From: Cellulosimicrobium cellulans
GTDB lineage: Bacteria > Actinomycetota > Actinomycetes > Actinomycetales > Cellulomonadaceae
Direction: 5' to 3'
Length of the DNA: 64,000 bases
Assembly: GCF_006539945.1 (NCBI RefSeq)
Contig: NZ_BJNZ01000018.1
Location: forward strand, 1-64,000
Below the pieces are notes generated by a model. It saw only the letters and a program-made list of their open reading frames with translations. It did not search any database and was not told the origin of the DNA. Each line of letters begins with the position of its first letter. Within the stretch, counting starts at the first letter, position 1. Both the position numbers and the translations under genes were made by a program. This document shows positions 50,622 to 59,298 of the stretch, piece by piece.

Positions 50622-52118
50622 TCACCAGTCGACCTGTGCGGACTCGTGGAACGCGATCCCCGCGCGGCGCCAGGCGTGCGCCTCGCGGGCGACGCGGCGA
50701 CGGAAGCCGTCCCAGTCCTTGCGGTCCGGGGCGGTCCAGCCGACCTCGGCGACGGCGCTCAGGCGCGGCAGGAGCATGGTGAACAGCGCGTCGAGCGTCG
50801 GGATGCGCTCGGTCCACACCGCCGCCTCGACGCCCTCGATCGTCTCGACCGGCAGGCCGGGCACGACCTCCTCGGGCTCCCAGTCGTAGGAGTCGCGCAC
50901 CTCGACGAGACCCGCCCAGTCCTGACCGAGGCCGAAGTCTGCCGTGTACTTCATGTCGAGGTAGACGCGGTTCGCGGGCGACAGGACGATGCGCGCCCCG
51001 CCCTTCGCCGCGTCGACCAGGTAGGCGAGGTCCATGGGGTGCGTGTCCCAGTACTGCACGATCGTGCCCGGGCGCAGCGGCGCCTTCGCGGCCTCCTGCC
51101 ACGCGACCGGCTTCTTGCCGGCCTCGAGGATCAGGCGCTCGCACAGCTCGACGAACCGCGCGTACTCCGCAGGCTCCATCTTCAGCACCTCGTCGCCGCC
51201 CAGGTGCACGTGCTCGCCGTCGGTCGCGTGCGCCAGGTCCGTGAAGACGTCGCGCAGGAACGGCTCGGTGGCGGGCAGGTCGAACGTGAGGCGCGAGAAG
51301 CCGACCTCGATGCCCGAGTAGGCGTCGGTCGCGACGCCGTCGGGCATGAGGTCGCCGTACACGTGCGTCGCCGCGTTGATGTGACCCGGGACGTCGATCT
51401 CCGGCACGACCCGCACGAAGCGCTCGGCCGCGTGGTCCTGCAGCGCGCGGAAGTCCGCGAGGGACAGGTGCCCGCCCTTCCCGCCGGACGTGTCGCTCCC
51501 GGAGGAGAGCTTGGCGAGCTCGGGCCGGGACGGCGACTCGATGCGCCAGCCCTGGTCGTCCGTGAGGTGCAGGTGGAGCACGTTGAGCTTGTACGCCGCC
51601 GCGACGTCGATCACGGTGCGCAGCGCGTCGAGGCCGAAGAACGTCCGCGCGACGTCGACGGACAGGCCGCGCCAGGGGTAGCGGGGCGCGTCGTGCACGA
51701 CGACGTGGGGCACCCGCGCGGGCTCGTCGCCCGGACCGGGCGCCTCGACCAGCTGCCGCAGCGTCTGCACCGCGTGGAGCAGCCCCGCGGGCTCGGCGGC
51801 GGTCGCGGTGACCCCGGCCTCGTCGACGACCAGGCTGTACCGCTCCGGGCTCGTGGAACCCTCCGGCCCGGCCGGCTCGTCGATCCGGAGCACGAGCGTG
51901 GTCGGGGTCGTGGAGCCCGACGCGGCCGCAGCGGCGCCGGACGCCGGGTCGTCGTGCGTCGCGGCGACGCCGTCGAGGGCGCTCAGGAGCGAGGCGGCCA
52001 GGTCCCCGAGCCACGGGGCGGTCCGCTCGAGACCGAGCGCGTGGACCTCCAGCGTGGTCACCGGGACGTGGCCCGTACCGGGCTCGACGTGCAGGGGCTG
52101 GGGGATGACCGAGACCAT
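50622..52118 (-). CDS. Beta-N-acetylhexosaminidase, GH20
   Basis: A 498-residue GH20 enzyme without a visible signal peptide, so probably cytosolic. The N-terminal alpha/beta domain is followed by the catalytic barrel: YPWRGLSVDVARTFFGLDALRTVIDVAAAYKLNVLHLHLTDDQGWRIE, PEIDVPGHINAATHVYGDL and the catalytic Asp-Glu in HVHLGGDEVLKM (about residues 310-321). It removes terminal GlcNAc or GalNAc from glycans such as chitin or cell-wall fragments. The ATG at 52116-52118 is used. A 12-bp palindrome lies 27 bases upstream, likely a repressor site. No other sugar genes are adjacent. Confidence 0.93.
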   Translation of the reverse strand: MVSVIPQPLHVEPGTGHVPVTTLEVHALGLERTAPWLGDLAASLLSALDGVAATHDDPASGAAAAASGSTTPTTLVLRIDEPAGPEGSTSPERYSLVVDEAGVTATAAEPAGLLHAVQTLRQLVEAPGPGDEPARVPHVVVHDAPRYPWRGLSVDVARTFFGLDALRTVIDVAAAYKLNVLHLHLTDDQGWRIESPSRPELAKLSSGSDTSGGKGGHLSLADFRALQDHAAERFVRVVPEIDVPGHINAATHVYGDLMPDGVATDAYSGIEVGFSRLTFDLPATEPFLRDVFTDLAHATDGEHVHLGGDEVLKMEPAEYARFVELCERLILEAGKKPVAWQEAAKAPLRPGTIVQYWDTHPMDLAYLVDAAKGGARIVLSPANRVYLDMKYTADFGLGQDWAGLVEVRDSYDWEPEEVVPGLPVETIEGVEAAVWTERIPTLDALFTMLLPRLSAVAEVGWTAPDRKDWDGFRRRVAREAHAWRRAGIAFHESAQVDW

Positions 52119-52144
52119 CGGGTACCTCGTCGTCTGGCTGGGAT

Positions 52145-52156
52145 CGAATCGATTCG
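52145..52156. promoter_or_regulatory. Palindromic operator candidate upstream of the GH20 gene
   Basis: CGAATCGATTCG is a perfect 12-bp palindrome with a central CpG, the form used by LacI-family repressors. It lies just before the GH20 start, where a repressor would block transcription. No regulator is adjacent. Confidence 0.5.
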
Positions 52157-52214
52157 GCTTTTGCGAGCGACACACCCTAACCCGCCGCTCGAGGCGCGGC
52201 CAAGCGCCTGCGGA

Positions 52215-53843
52215 CTAGCGCGAGGGCGCGACGTACCGCGGGCTCGGGTCGAGCGAGAGCACGCCCTCGACGTCACGGGCCGGGTCCGACGAACCGGTCG
52301 TCCAGCCGCCGACCGCGCCCTGCGGCAGCCCGTCGAGGAGCAGCCCCCAGTCGCGCACCCGCGCGCCGTAGCTGTCACCCGAGGTGGACTGGAGCACCAC
52401 GGCCGCCTCCCCCGACCCCAGGTCGAGGTCCGACGCCCCCCGGATCGCGTCCGCGTCCGAGCGCTGGAGCACGACGAGCTTCTGCGGGAGCCCGTCCGCG
52501 CGCACGACCTCGCCGAGCGCGTCGATCGCCGCGCCCAGCTCGGCCGCGTCCACGGTGCCTGACGGCGAACCGTCACCGACCCGGCGCGCGTCGACGTCGA
52601 GCGCCACGCCCACGGTCGGGCGGGCGAGGACGTCCGCGTACTCGGTCACCTGCTCGTCGAACGACGCGCGGCCCGGTTCGAGGCGCAGCACCACCATGAC
52701 TCCCGCCTCGGCCGCCGCGTCCACGAGCGGCAACAGCTCCTCGGTCGGGATCTCGGTCGAGTAGTCCCGGTCCTCGCCGGGGTTCGACGACGCTCGGGTC
52801 GCCGGGACCTCGAGCACCGGGACCACGGTCTCCTCCGGTACGGCCTCCGCGTACGACGCCGCCGCGTCCTGCGCGCGCGTGACGGCGTCGGACACCGCCC
52901 ACTCCCCCACCGCCTCGAGCCCGGAGGTCACCGCGTCCGCCTCGACCGCCACGTACCGCACGCCGTCGGCGAGCACGAGCTGCGACCCGCTCGGGAGCAG
53001 GCCGCCGGCCTCGGCCGTGCGCAGCCGCCACGCCAGGTCCTCCGCGGACCCGAAGCTCTCCCCGATGCCCACGACCGCGAGCGCCTTCGCGGCCGCGAGC
53101 GCGTCGACGACCTCCGCCGAGGAGCGCGGGTCGCCCTGCGGCACCTCGAGGGGCACCGCCCCGGCCGCGCGGGCGGTCGCGATCGCCGCGGCCTGCGGGC
53201 CCCCGGGCGCGTCGAGGCCCCCCGGCTCGGTGAGGGCGAGCACCTCGGTCAGCGTCTCCGGCTCGCCGCGCTCGGGCAGCGCGACGCGGACGTCGTCGAG
53301 GTCGTGCGGGTCGAGAGCCCCGTCGGCGCCGAGCGCCCCCACGTCGAGCAGGACCCGCTCGACACCCTCGACGTCGCCCAGCGTCGCGCGCTCCGGGGTC
53401 TCGCCCGTGTCGTCCTGCCCCGGGGGCGCGTCCGCCTCGCCGACCTCGACGACCGCGACCGTGCCGAGCCGGGCGAGCTCCGTGCGCAGCCCCCCGTCGG
53501 AGATGGCCCCGCCGACGAGCAGGACGGGCGCGGCGAGCTCGACCGCCGCAGCGGCCGCCGTGGCCCGCGCCGCCTCGTCGTCGGCGACGGCGAGGACGAC
53601 GACGGGCGCGGACGTGAAGAACGCCTGGCTGCTCGTCAGAGCCAGCTCCGCCGGGTCGGTCGAGTCGAGCACGAGGACCCCGTCGCTGGGCTCCGCGGCA
53701 CGCGCGACGAGCCCGGTCTCTCCCGAGGACGGTCCGTCGGCCTTCGCGGCCTCCGCGGCGCAGCCACCGAGCGCCGCAGCGGCGCCGAGGCTGAGGACGA
53801 CGGGGAGGACGACAGGGACGAATCGGACCTTCCGAGAGTTCAC
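52215..53843 (-). CDS. Lipoprotein with a cell-wall-binding-repeat-like domain
   Basis: A 542-residue lipoprotein. The signal peptide ends in LGGC-A (Cys about residue 26). The first half has VLVLDSTDPAELALTSSQAFFTSAPVVVLAVADDEAARATAAAAAVELAAPVLLVGGAISDGGLRTELARLGTVAVVEVGE, reminiscent of cell-wall-binding repeat 2 (CWB2) units. The second half (VVPVLEVPATRASSNPGEDRDYSTEIPTEELLPLVDAAAEAGVMVVLRLEPGRASFDEQVTEYADVLARPTVGVALDVDARRV) reads like a barrel-type domain. Function unknown; it faces outside the cell. The GTG at 53841-53843 is used; an ATG about six codons upstream is possible. Confidence 0.6.
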   Translation of the reverse strand: MNSRKVRFVPVVLPVVLSLGAAAALGGCAAEAAKADGPSSGETGLVARAAEPSDGVLVLDSTDPAELALTSSQAFFTSAPVVVLAVADDEAARATAAAAAVELAAPVLLVGGAISDGGLRTELARLGTVAVVEVGEADAPPGQDDTGETPERATLGDVEGVERVLLDVGALGADGALDPHDLDDVRVALPERGEPETLTEVLALTEPGGLDAPGGPQAAAIATARAAGAVPLEVPQGDPRSSAEVVDALAAAKALAVVGIGESFGSAEDLAWRLRTAEAGGLLPSGSQLVLADGVRYVAVEADAVTSGLEAVGEWAVSDAVTRAQDAAASYAEAVPEETVVPVLEVPATRASSNPGEDRDYSTEIPTEELLPLVDAAAEAGVMVVLRLEPGRASFDEQVTEYADVLARPTVGVALDVDARRVGDGSPSGTVDAAELGAAIDALGEVVRADGLPQKLVVLQRSDADAIRGASDLDLGSGEAAVVLQSTSGDSYGARVRDWGLLLDGLPQGAVGGWTTGSSDPARDVEGVLSLDPSPRYVAPSR

Positions 53844-54032
53844 GCCCCCATCATCGCGCATGCCCCACGCCCTGCAGCCCCACGGATGTGTGGGACTCGT
53901 GACGGTCGGCCCGTCGGGTGGACGGCGGGCGAACCGGCGACCCGTGTTCGGGACGCGCCGCGGGCGCTCGGGACGCCGGGCGGCCTCGACCGGCATACTG
54001 GCCGGGCCCTGACCCACCGCCGAGGAGATCGC

Positions 54033-54506
54033 ATGTCGACCCCCGACCAGCCTGACCAGACCCCGCAGCCCGGCGGGACGCCCTCCGGCCCGCCCGCGTA
54101 CGGCGCTCCGCAGCCCGGCCAGCCCCAGCAGCCGCCGCAGGCACCCCAGTACGGTGCGCCGCAGGCTCCCCAGTACAACGCCCCGCAGGGCGGCACGCCC
54201 GGGTACTCCGCCCCGGCCCAGGACCCCGGCAAGACGATGGGCATCGTCGGCCTCGTGCTGTCGTTCCTCGGCTGCCTCTCGATCGTGGGCCTGATCCTCA
54301 GCATCATCGCCTTCAACAAGTCGAAGAAGGCCGGCTACAAGAACGGCGTCGCCCTCGCGGGCATCATCGTCGGTGCGGTCGTGCTGGTGATCTCGATCGT
54401 CGTCGGCATCGTGCTCGGCATCGGCCTCGCCACGGTGGCCGAGAAGTGCGCCGAGCTCGGCCCGGGTACGCACGTCGAGGACGGCATCACGTACACCTGC
54501 GGCTGA
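54033..54506 (+). CDS. DUF4190-type small membrane protein with a Pro/Gln/Gly-rich N-terminus
   Basis: A 157-residue protein. Residues about 1-65 are a low-complexity Pro/Gln/Gly/Tyr region with repeated PQYGAPQ/PQYNAPQ units; then two membrane segments follow (MGIVGLVLSFLGCLSIVGLILSIIAF and VALAGIIVGAVVLVISIVVGIVLGIGL) separated by NKSKKAGYKNG, the DUF4190 pattern. A short external tail contains two Cys (KCAELG, YTCG) that could form a disulphide. GAGGAGA precedes the ATG. A strong terminator follows at 54,551. Confidence 0.85.
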   Translation: MSTPDQPDQTPQPGGTPSGPPAYGAPQPGQPQQPPQAPQYGAPQAPQYNAPQGGTPGYSAPAQDPGKTMGIVGLVLSFLGCLSIVGLILSIIAFNKSKKAGYKNGVALAGIIVGAVVLVISIVVGIVLGIGLATVAEKCAELGPGTHVEDGITYTCG

Positions 54507-54550
54507 CGCGCTCACGCTGCTCGGAGCGCTCCGTCCGCTCTCGACACAGG

Positions 54551-54583
54551 ACGAAGGCCCCCGCCGGTGGCGGGGGCCTTCGT
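54551..54583. terminator. Strong bidirectional terminator
   Basis: ACGAAGGCCCCCGCC (54551-54565) pairs fully with GGCGGGGGCCTTCGT (54569-54583), three-base loop. It lies between convergent genes (DUF4190 protein and the FGE-type gene). Confidence 0.88.
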
Positions 54584-54589
54584 CGTCCG

Positions 54590-55492
54590 TCAGCCGGCGC
54601 CGACGTCGGCGGCGCAGCGGAACCCGAGGTGGGTCGTCGCGCTGTCGTCCGACTGCGGGGACCGGGCGGCGGGACGGTACCGACGGCAGTACTCGGGCGC
54701 GCACAGGTGAGACCCGCCCTTGGTGACGCGCACGACCTGCGGCGACGTCGTCGGGGCCAGGAGGTTCGGCCGCGCACCGGCGTCCGGCCCCCGCGTCCCG
54801 GGAACGACGTGACGAGGGGTGAACGTGTCGACCGTCCACTCCCACGTGTTCCCGATGAGGTCCACCAGCCCGTACGCGTTCGGCTCGTAGGAGCCGACGG
54901 GCGACGTCCCGCCCCACCCCTCGTCGAGGTACGGGAAGCGGCCCCGCCACGTGTTCGCCCTCGGCCGCCCGCCCGGCGCGAGCTCGTCGCCCCACGCGAA
55001 CTCGGCGTCGTCCAGCCCGCCCCGCGCCGCGCGCTCCCACTCGGCCTCCGTCGGCAGGCGACGGCCCGCCCACGCCGCGTAGGCCGACGCGTCCTCGAAC
55101 GCGACGAGCACCACGGGGTGGTCCGGGCGGTCGTCGACGTCGGAGCCCGGGCCCTGCGGCGTGCGCCACGACGCCCCGGGCTGCCACCGCCACCACTGCC
55201 GCCAGTCGCGCAGGTCGACCGGACCCGCCGTCGGGGTGAACACGAGGCCCCCGGGCACGAGGTCCGCCGGGTCGGCTCCCGGGAAGTCGGCCGGGTCGAG
55301 CGCGCGCTCCGCCACGGTCACGTGGCCGGTGTCCGCGACGAACACCGCGAACTGCGCGTTCGTCACCGCGTGCCGCTCGAGCAGGAACGGCTCGACCTCC
55401 CGGTCGTGCGCCGGCCCCTCCTCGGGGTAGTGCCGGTCGGAGCCCATGCGGAACACCCCGCCGGGGACCGGAACGAGCTCGGTGAGGGTCAC
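54590..55492 (-). CDS. Formylglycine-generating-enzyme-type protein (SUMF1 family)
   Basis: A 300-residue protein of the FGE-sulfatase fold. It starts LVPVPGGVFRMGSDRHYPEEGPAHDREVEPFLLERHAVTNAQFAVFVADTGHVTVAE, then RLPTEAEWERAARGGLDDAEFAWGDEL, DLIGNTWEWTVDTF, and ends with RVTKGGSHLCAPEYCRRYRPAARSPQSDDSATTHLGFRC. The CxxxxC-like pair in HLCAPEYCRRYRP matches the active-site Cys residues of true FGEs, so sulfatase activation is plausible. No sulfatase is encoded in the window, so its target is elsewhere or it has another oxidase role. The GTG or ATG at 55492 is not certain. Confidence 0.85.
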   Translation of the reverse strand: MTLTELVPVPGGVFRMGSDRHYPEEGPAHDREVEPFLLERHAVTNAQFAVFVADTGHVTVAERALDPADFPGADPADLVPGGLVFTPTAGPVDLRDWRQWWRWQPGASWRTPQGPGSDVDDRPDHPVVLVAFEDASAYAAWAGRRLPTEAEWERAARGGLDDAEFAWGDELAPGGRPRANTWRGRFPYLDEGWGGTSPVGSYEPNAYGLVDLIGNTWEWTVDTFTPRHVVPGTRGPDAGARPNLLAPTTSPQVVRVTKGGSHLCAPEYCRRYRPAARSPQSDDSATTHLGFRCAADVGAG

Positions 55493-55560
55493 GCGGCCAG
55501 CATAGGGGCGCGCGCGGCGGCGGGTCGGCGCTGCACCCGGCGTCCCGGCTCAGCCCACAC

Positions 55561-56385
55561 CTAGCCCATCGCTCCTGCATAGCGCCTCAGCTCCCGGTTC
55601 CAGAGGAGGACCACGAGGCCCACGACCGCCGCGGTGATCCCCACGGCGATCGCGGTCATCCAGACCGGCACCATCCCGAACATGACCTGTGCGGGGACCG
55701 TCGTGACGAAGGCGACGGGGACCACCCATGTCAGGAGCAGACTGAGGACCTGCCCGTACAGCGGGACGGGTACGCGCCCGAGATTGAGACCCGCATGAAG
55801 AAGGAAGCTCGCGTCGAACTGCACCTGCGAGAGAACCTTGTACGAGGTCAGCACACCGAACGCCCACATGAGCACGACGCCGCACCCGACGCACACGACA
55901 CTGCCCAGCAGCGCCGGCGCCGACGTCGGCCCGCCCCCGCTCGACACCGCGAGGACTCCCAGGACGACGGCGAGCACGAGCTTGGGAAGGTCTTGCACCC
56001 CGAGAGTGCGCAGCGAGCAGAGGATCAGCGAGTGGACCGGCTTGAGCAGCAGCACGTCGAGCGTCCCGCTGCGCACCTCCTCCCCCCAGCGCCCGATGTT
56101 CGGCTGGATGAGGATCCACATGATGGCGTCCATGAAGTACCAGATCGCCAGCAGGTACATCAGACGCGGAAGCGTCCACCCGCCCGCACCGTCCGTGTGG
56201 AGGGACAGGACGATCGAGGGCACGGCAGACACACCGAGCCAGATCACGGAGACCACGGTTCCTGAGACGAGGTCCGACCGGTACTCCGTCGCCCCCACCA
56301 GGGTGGCCCGCCATCCTGCCCAGATCACCGCAGCCGTGTGCCGCAGCGACCCGAGACGTGCCGCCCGCACGTCGACGGCGCTCAC
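55561..56385 (-). CDS. ABC-2 family exporter permease (DUF990 type), second subunit
   Basis: A 274-residue membrane protein with about six segments: RSDLVSGTVVSVIWLGVSAVPSIVLSL, LPRLMYLLAIWYFMDAIMWILI, LPKLVLAVVLGVLAVSSGG, VLLMWAFGVLTSYKVLSQVQFD and FVTTVPAQVMFGMVPVWMTAIAVGITAAVVGLVVLLW. This layout and NIGRWGEEVRSGTLDVLLLKPV resemble the DUF990 (ABC-2-like) permeases that work in pairs with one ATPase. The GTG overlaps the previous stop by four bases. It is the last gene of the operon. The substrate is probably the product of the adjacent pathway. Confidence 0.82.
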   Translation of the reverse strand: MSAVDVRAARLGSLRHTAAVIWAGWRATLVGATEYRSDLVSGTVVSVIWLGVSAVPSIVLSLHTDGAGGWTLPRLMYLLAIWYFMDAIMWILIQPNIGRWGEEVRSGTLDVLLLKPVHSLILCSLRTLGVQDLPKLVLAVVLGVLAVSSGGGPTSAPALLGSVVCVGCGVVLMWAFGVLTSYKVLSQVQFDASFLLHAGLNLGRVPVPLYGQVLSLLLTWVVPVAFVTTVPAQVMFGMVPVWMTAIAVGITAAVVGLVVLLWNRELRRYAGAMG

Positions 56386-57263
56386 GTCCCCACCGCCTCG
56401 TAGCGACGGAGCGCGCGGCGCCACGACGCGCGGAACACGAGGTGCAGCACCACGACCCAGACGGCCGCCTCGACGAGCACCCAGGCGCTGTGGTGCCCGA
56501 TCCCGGCCGCGATCTCGGCAGGCGCACCTGCCGCGTACCAGAACGGCTGGTGGGAGAGGACCTGCGGGAGCGCGCCGGGCATCAGGGCGATGGGGGCGAC
56601 CATGCCCCCGAGCACCCACTGGAGCCCGATGACCAGGCCCATCAGCCCGTCGGCCTTGGTCATCCAGAACGCGACGCAGGCGACGAGGGCGCCGACGTAC
56701 GTCACCGCGACGATCCCGACGACGGCGATCGCGACGGCGAGGAGCCAGTCGCCCGGTTCGCGCGTCACGGTGCCCCCGGCAGCAGCGATGACGATCGGCA
56801 TGCCGACCAGCGCCACCGGAGCCCGGTACACGTTGACTGCGACGCCTTCCGCGACCGGGACCAGGGTCGGGGGCAGCGGCCGCAGGAGCATCGCCGACAG
56901 CTGGCCACTGTGGATCCGCCCCGCGGTGCCGAACACGACGTCACCGATGATCCAGAAGTTCGAGACCACGAGGAGGACGGCGAAGTAGGTGGTGAACTGC
57001 GCCTGAGAGATCCCGGTGATCGGCCCGTCCTCGGCGGCACCTCGCCACAGAGCCATGAACGCGAGGGGCACGACCCACCCGAACGCTCCGATCGCGATCT
57101 GCGCCCGGTACGCGGCTCGTGCCTGCAGCTCGGCACGGAGAAGCGCCGCGGCGACGCGCACGAGGTGCCGCGGGCCGGACAGCAACGAGCGGTCCGGGTC
57201 TGGGCGGCTCGCGTCGACCGGCGTCTCGACCGCCGCGCGCTCCGTGTCCGTCGACTCGGTCAT
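56382..57263 (-). CDS. ABC-2 family exporter permease (DUF990 type), first subunit
   Basis: A 293-residue membrane protein: a hydrophilic 35-residue N-terminus then about six segments, including QIAIGAFGWVVPLAFMALWRG, FTTYFAVLLVVSNFWIIGDVVFGTAGRIHSGQLSAMLLRPLPPTLVPVAEG and DGLMGLVIGLQWVLGGMVAPIALMPGALPQVLSHQPFWYAAGAPAEI. It overlaps both neighbours (ATGA and GTGA). Paired DUF990 permeases with one ATPase form an exporter. A single permease would not suffice, which supports the two-gene arrangement seen here. Confidence 0.85.
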   Translation of the reverse strand: MTESTDTERAAVETPVDASRPDPDRSLLSGPRHLVRVAAALLRAELQARAAYRAQIAIGAFGWVVPLAFMALWRGAAEDGPITGISQAQFTTYFAVLLVVSNFWIIGDVVFGTAGRIHSGQLSAMLLRPLPPTLVPVAEGVAVNVYRAPVALVGMPIVIAAAGGTVTREPGDWLLAVAIAVVGIVAVTYVGALVACVAFWMTKADGLMGLVIGLQWVLGGMVAPIALMPGALPQVLSHQPFWYAAGAPAEIAAGIGHHSAWVLVEAAVWVVVLHLVFRASWRRALRRYEAVGT

Positions 57264-58252
57264 GTCGCGTCAGCACCTCGCCGGTAGAGCTGGGTGAGCG
57301 CGGCCTCGATCGGAGGGTCGACCATCGTGAGGTCGGACACCACGTCGAGCTCCTCCAGCACGTCGACCGCTCGACCGGCTCGACCGCGCGGCACCGACAG
57401 GACGAGCTCCGTCGGCGTGTGCTCGACCGTCGTCACCCCGTCGAGCCCCAGACTCGCGAGCTCCCGCTCCGACATCGGCGCCAGGAGCTGGACCCGCAGC
57501 CGCTTCTCACCGCTCTCCATGGCCTGGACCTCGCGCAGCGGACCACGGAACGTCACCCGCCCGCCGGAGATCGTCATGACGTTCTCGCACAGCGCCTCGA
57601 TGTCCGCGAGGTAGTGGGAGGTGAGCAGCACGCACGCCTGCGTGCGGGCGACGTACTCCGTGATGAACTCACGGATCTGCACCTGGGCCTCGAAGTCGAG
57701 CCCCAGGGTCGGTTCGTCGAGCAGGACGACCGACGGTCGGTGCATGAGCGCCGCGGCGAACTCGCACCGCATCCGCTGACCCAGGCTGAGCTTGCGGGCC
57801 TGTGTCATGACGAGCGCCTCGAGCCCGAGCAGCTCGACCATCTCGTCGCGACTGCGCTCGAACTCCCGTCGGCCCAGGCCGTAGACGACACGGACGAGGT
57901 CGAAGGACTCCCAGACCGGAAGGTCGATGTGGAGCTGCCACCGCTGACCCATGACGAAGCCGATCTGGCGCAAGAACTCCGGATCGCGTCGCGACGGCAC
58001 GTGGCCGAGGACCTCGACGCGTCCGGCCGTCGGCGTCAGCAGACCCGCAAGGCACTTCAGCGTCGTGGTCTTCCCTGCCCCGTTGGGCCCGAGGAAACCG
58101 ACGACCTGACCTCCGGCCAGGTCGAACGAGACGTCGTCGACCGCCGTCACCGTCCGGTGCGTCCGGCGGACGAGCGAACGAAGCGCCCCGCGGAGTCCGG
58201 GGTCACGTACGGTGACGTCGAACTGGCGGACGAGGTTGTCGACGACGATCAC
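57260..58252 (-). CDS. ABC transporter ATP-binding protein of the biosynthetic cluster
   Basis: A 330-residue ATPase: Walker A GPNGAGKTTTLKCLAGLL, an N-terminal insert (TVRDPGLRGALRSLVRRTHRTVTAVDDVSFD), Q-loop GFVMGQRWQLHIDLPVWESFDLVR, signature KLSLGQRMRCEFA, Walker B VVLLDEPTLGLDFEAQVQIREF and switch His LLTSHYLADIEAL. These fit the DUF990-associated exporters. It overlaps the upstream BtrH-like gene and the downstream permease gene by four bases each, so expression is tightly coupled. Confidence 0.93.
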   Translation of the reverse strand: MIVVDNLVRQFDVTVRDPGLRGALRSLVRRTHRTVTAVDDVSFDLAGGQVVGFLGPNGAGKTTTLKCLAGLLTPTAGRVEVLGHVPSRRDPEFLRQIGFVMGQRWQLHIDLPVWESFDLVRVVYGLGRREFERSRDEMVELLGLEALVMTQARKLSLGQRMRCEFAAALMHRPSVVLLDEPTLGLDFEAQVQIREFITEYVARTQACVLLTSHYLADIEALCENVMTISGGRVTFRGPLREVQAMESGEKRLRVQLLAPMSERELASLGLDGVTTVEHTPTELVLSVPRGRAGRAVDVLEELDVVSDLTMVDPPIEAALTQLYRRGADAT

Positions 58253-59298
58253 AGGTCCTCCTGGTGCGCGACGGCGGGTACGGCGAGCGCCTCACGGCGC
58301 GTTCCCAGGCCGCGCAGCCCCGAGATGAGACCCGGGAGGAGACTGCGCTCGGACTCGGCGATCTCCGTGAGCAGGGGGACGCCCTCGCTGCGGAACCGGT
58401 CGCGCTCGCCCTCCATGGCGTCGAGCACCATGGTGCGGAGCACCCATGCCTGCCGTTCGACCCGGCGCAGGCCGCCGAGCACGTGGTCGACCTCGGCGCC
58501 CAGCTCCTCCGCGCGCTCAGCGCGCGCGACCATCAGCCGCTTGTGCTCCCAGAGGACCTGCACGTCGAGGATGTTGGCCTCACCGCGCCCGGCACCGAAC
58601 GCGTCGAGGTGCTCGGTCAGCGGCTCGTAGCCTCGTGCACCCCAGACGCGGTCGAGCGGCACGGTGCAGTCGGCGTGGTGGCGCGAGGTGTTGGCGCCCG
58701 TCGCGTACTCCTCGATCGCGTCCGCGAGGTGCGCCACGTCCAACGGGTAGTGTCCGGTCTCGTCGTAGCGGTAGAGCACGATCCCCGTGTCGTGGAACGG
58801 TCTGTCCCCCATCGCCTCGAACGCGGTCCGCAGCGACTCCTGCGGTGCCGTCGTCGCCCGGAACATCTGGTCCTCGTCGTACCCGAGGATCGCGAAGGTG
58901 TCCGTGTCGTCGTCGCAGCCGTGGACCAGCACGTCGTGGGGATAGTCCACGTCCTCGACGTAGGCGCGTCTGCGGGGGATGTACCGCTCGTTGACCGTCA
59001 GGTACACGTACCAGCCGTCACGGACCGCGTCCCGCACCAAGGCGTCGATCCGGTCCCCACGACGAAGGCACCACTCACGTGTCAGTCTCTGGGTCTCCAG
59101 CCACGGCGACCGGGTGAAGTCGTCGACGTAGAAGCAGAAGGGGACCGGCGATCCCGGATCGGTGTCGTACGCGGTCTGGACGTAGTTGCTCAGGACCCAG
59201 TCGCGCGACCGCTCACGCTCCGCGAGGATCGCGAGCGGGAACGCATAGAACTGGTAGGCGTAGGCCAGCGGCGTGGCGACCGGGAGCACTCGCCTCAT
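58249..59298 (-). CDS. C39/BtrH-like protein of the biosynthetic cluster
   Basis: A 349-residue protein I cannot assign firmly. The central part has the order seen in C39-peptidase-like and BtrH N-terminal domains: RDAVRDGWYVYLTVNERYIPRRRAYVEDVDYPHDVLVHGCDDDTDTFAILGYDEDQMF, with a His in HDVLVHG and a GYD turn where papain-like acyl-transfer domains have their His/Asp pair. The expected N-terminal Cys is not obvious (NYVQTAYDT is at that position), so it may be inactive or use another residue. The C-terminal half is helical and charged. In the butirosin pathway BtrH moves an acyl group from a carrier protein to the drug; with an ACP and an FkbH-like loader upstream, a similar role here is an inference. 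Overlaps both neighbours by four bases. Confidence 0.5.
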   Translation of the reverse strand: MRRVLPVATPLAYAYQFYAFPLAILAERERSRDWVLSNYVQTAYDTDPGSPVPFCFYVDDFTRSPWLETQRLTREWCLRRGDRIDALVRDAVRDGWYVYLTVNERYIPRRRAYVEDVDYPHDVLVHGCDDDTDTFAILGYDEDQMFRATTAPQESLRTAFEAMGDRPFHDTGIVLYRYDETGHYPLDVAHLADAIEEYATGANTSRHHADCTVPLDRVWGARGYEPLTEHLDAFGAGRGEANILDVQVLWEHKRLMVARAERAEELGAEVDHVLGGLRRVERQAWVLRTMVLDAMEGERDRFRSEGVPLLTEIAESERSLLPGLISGLRGLGTRREALAVPAVAHQEDL

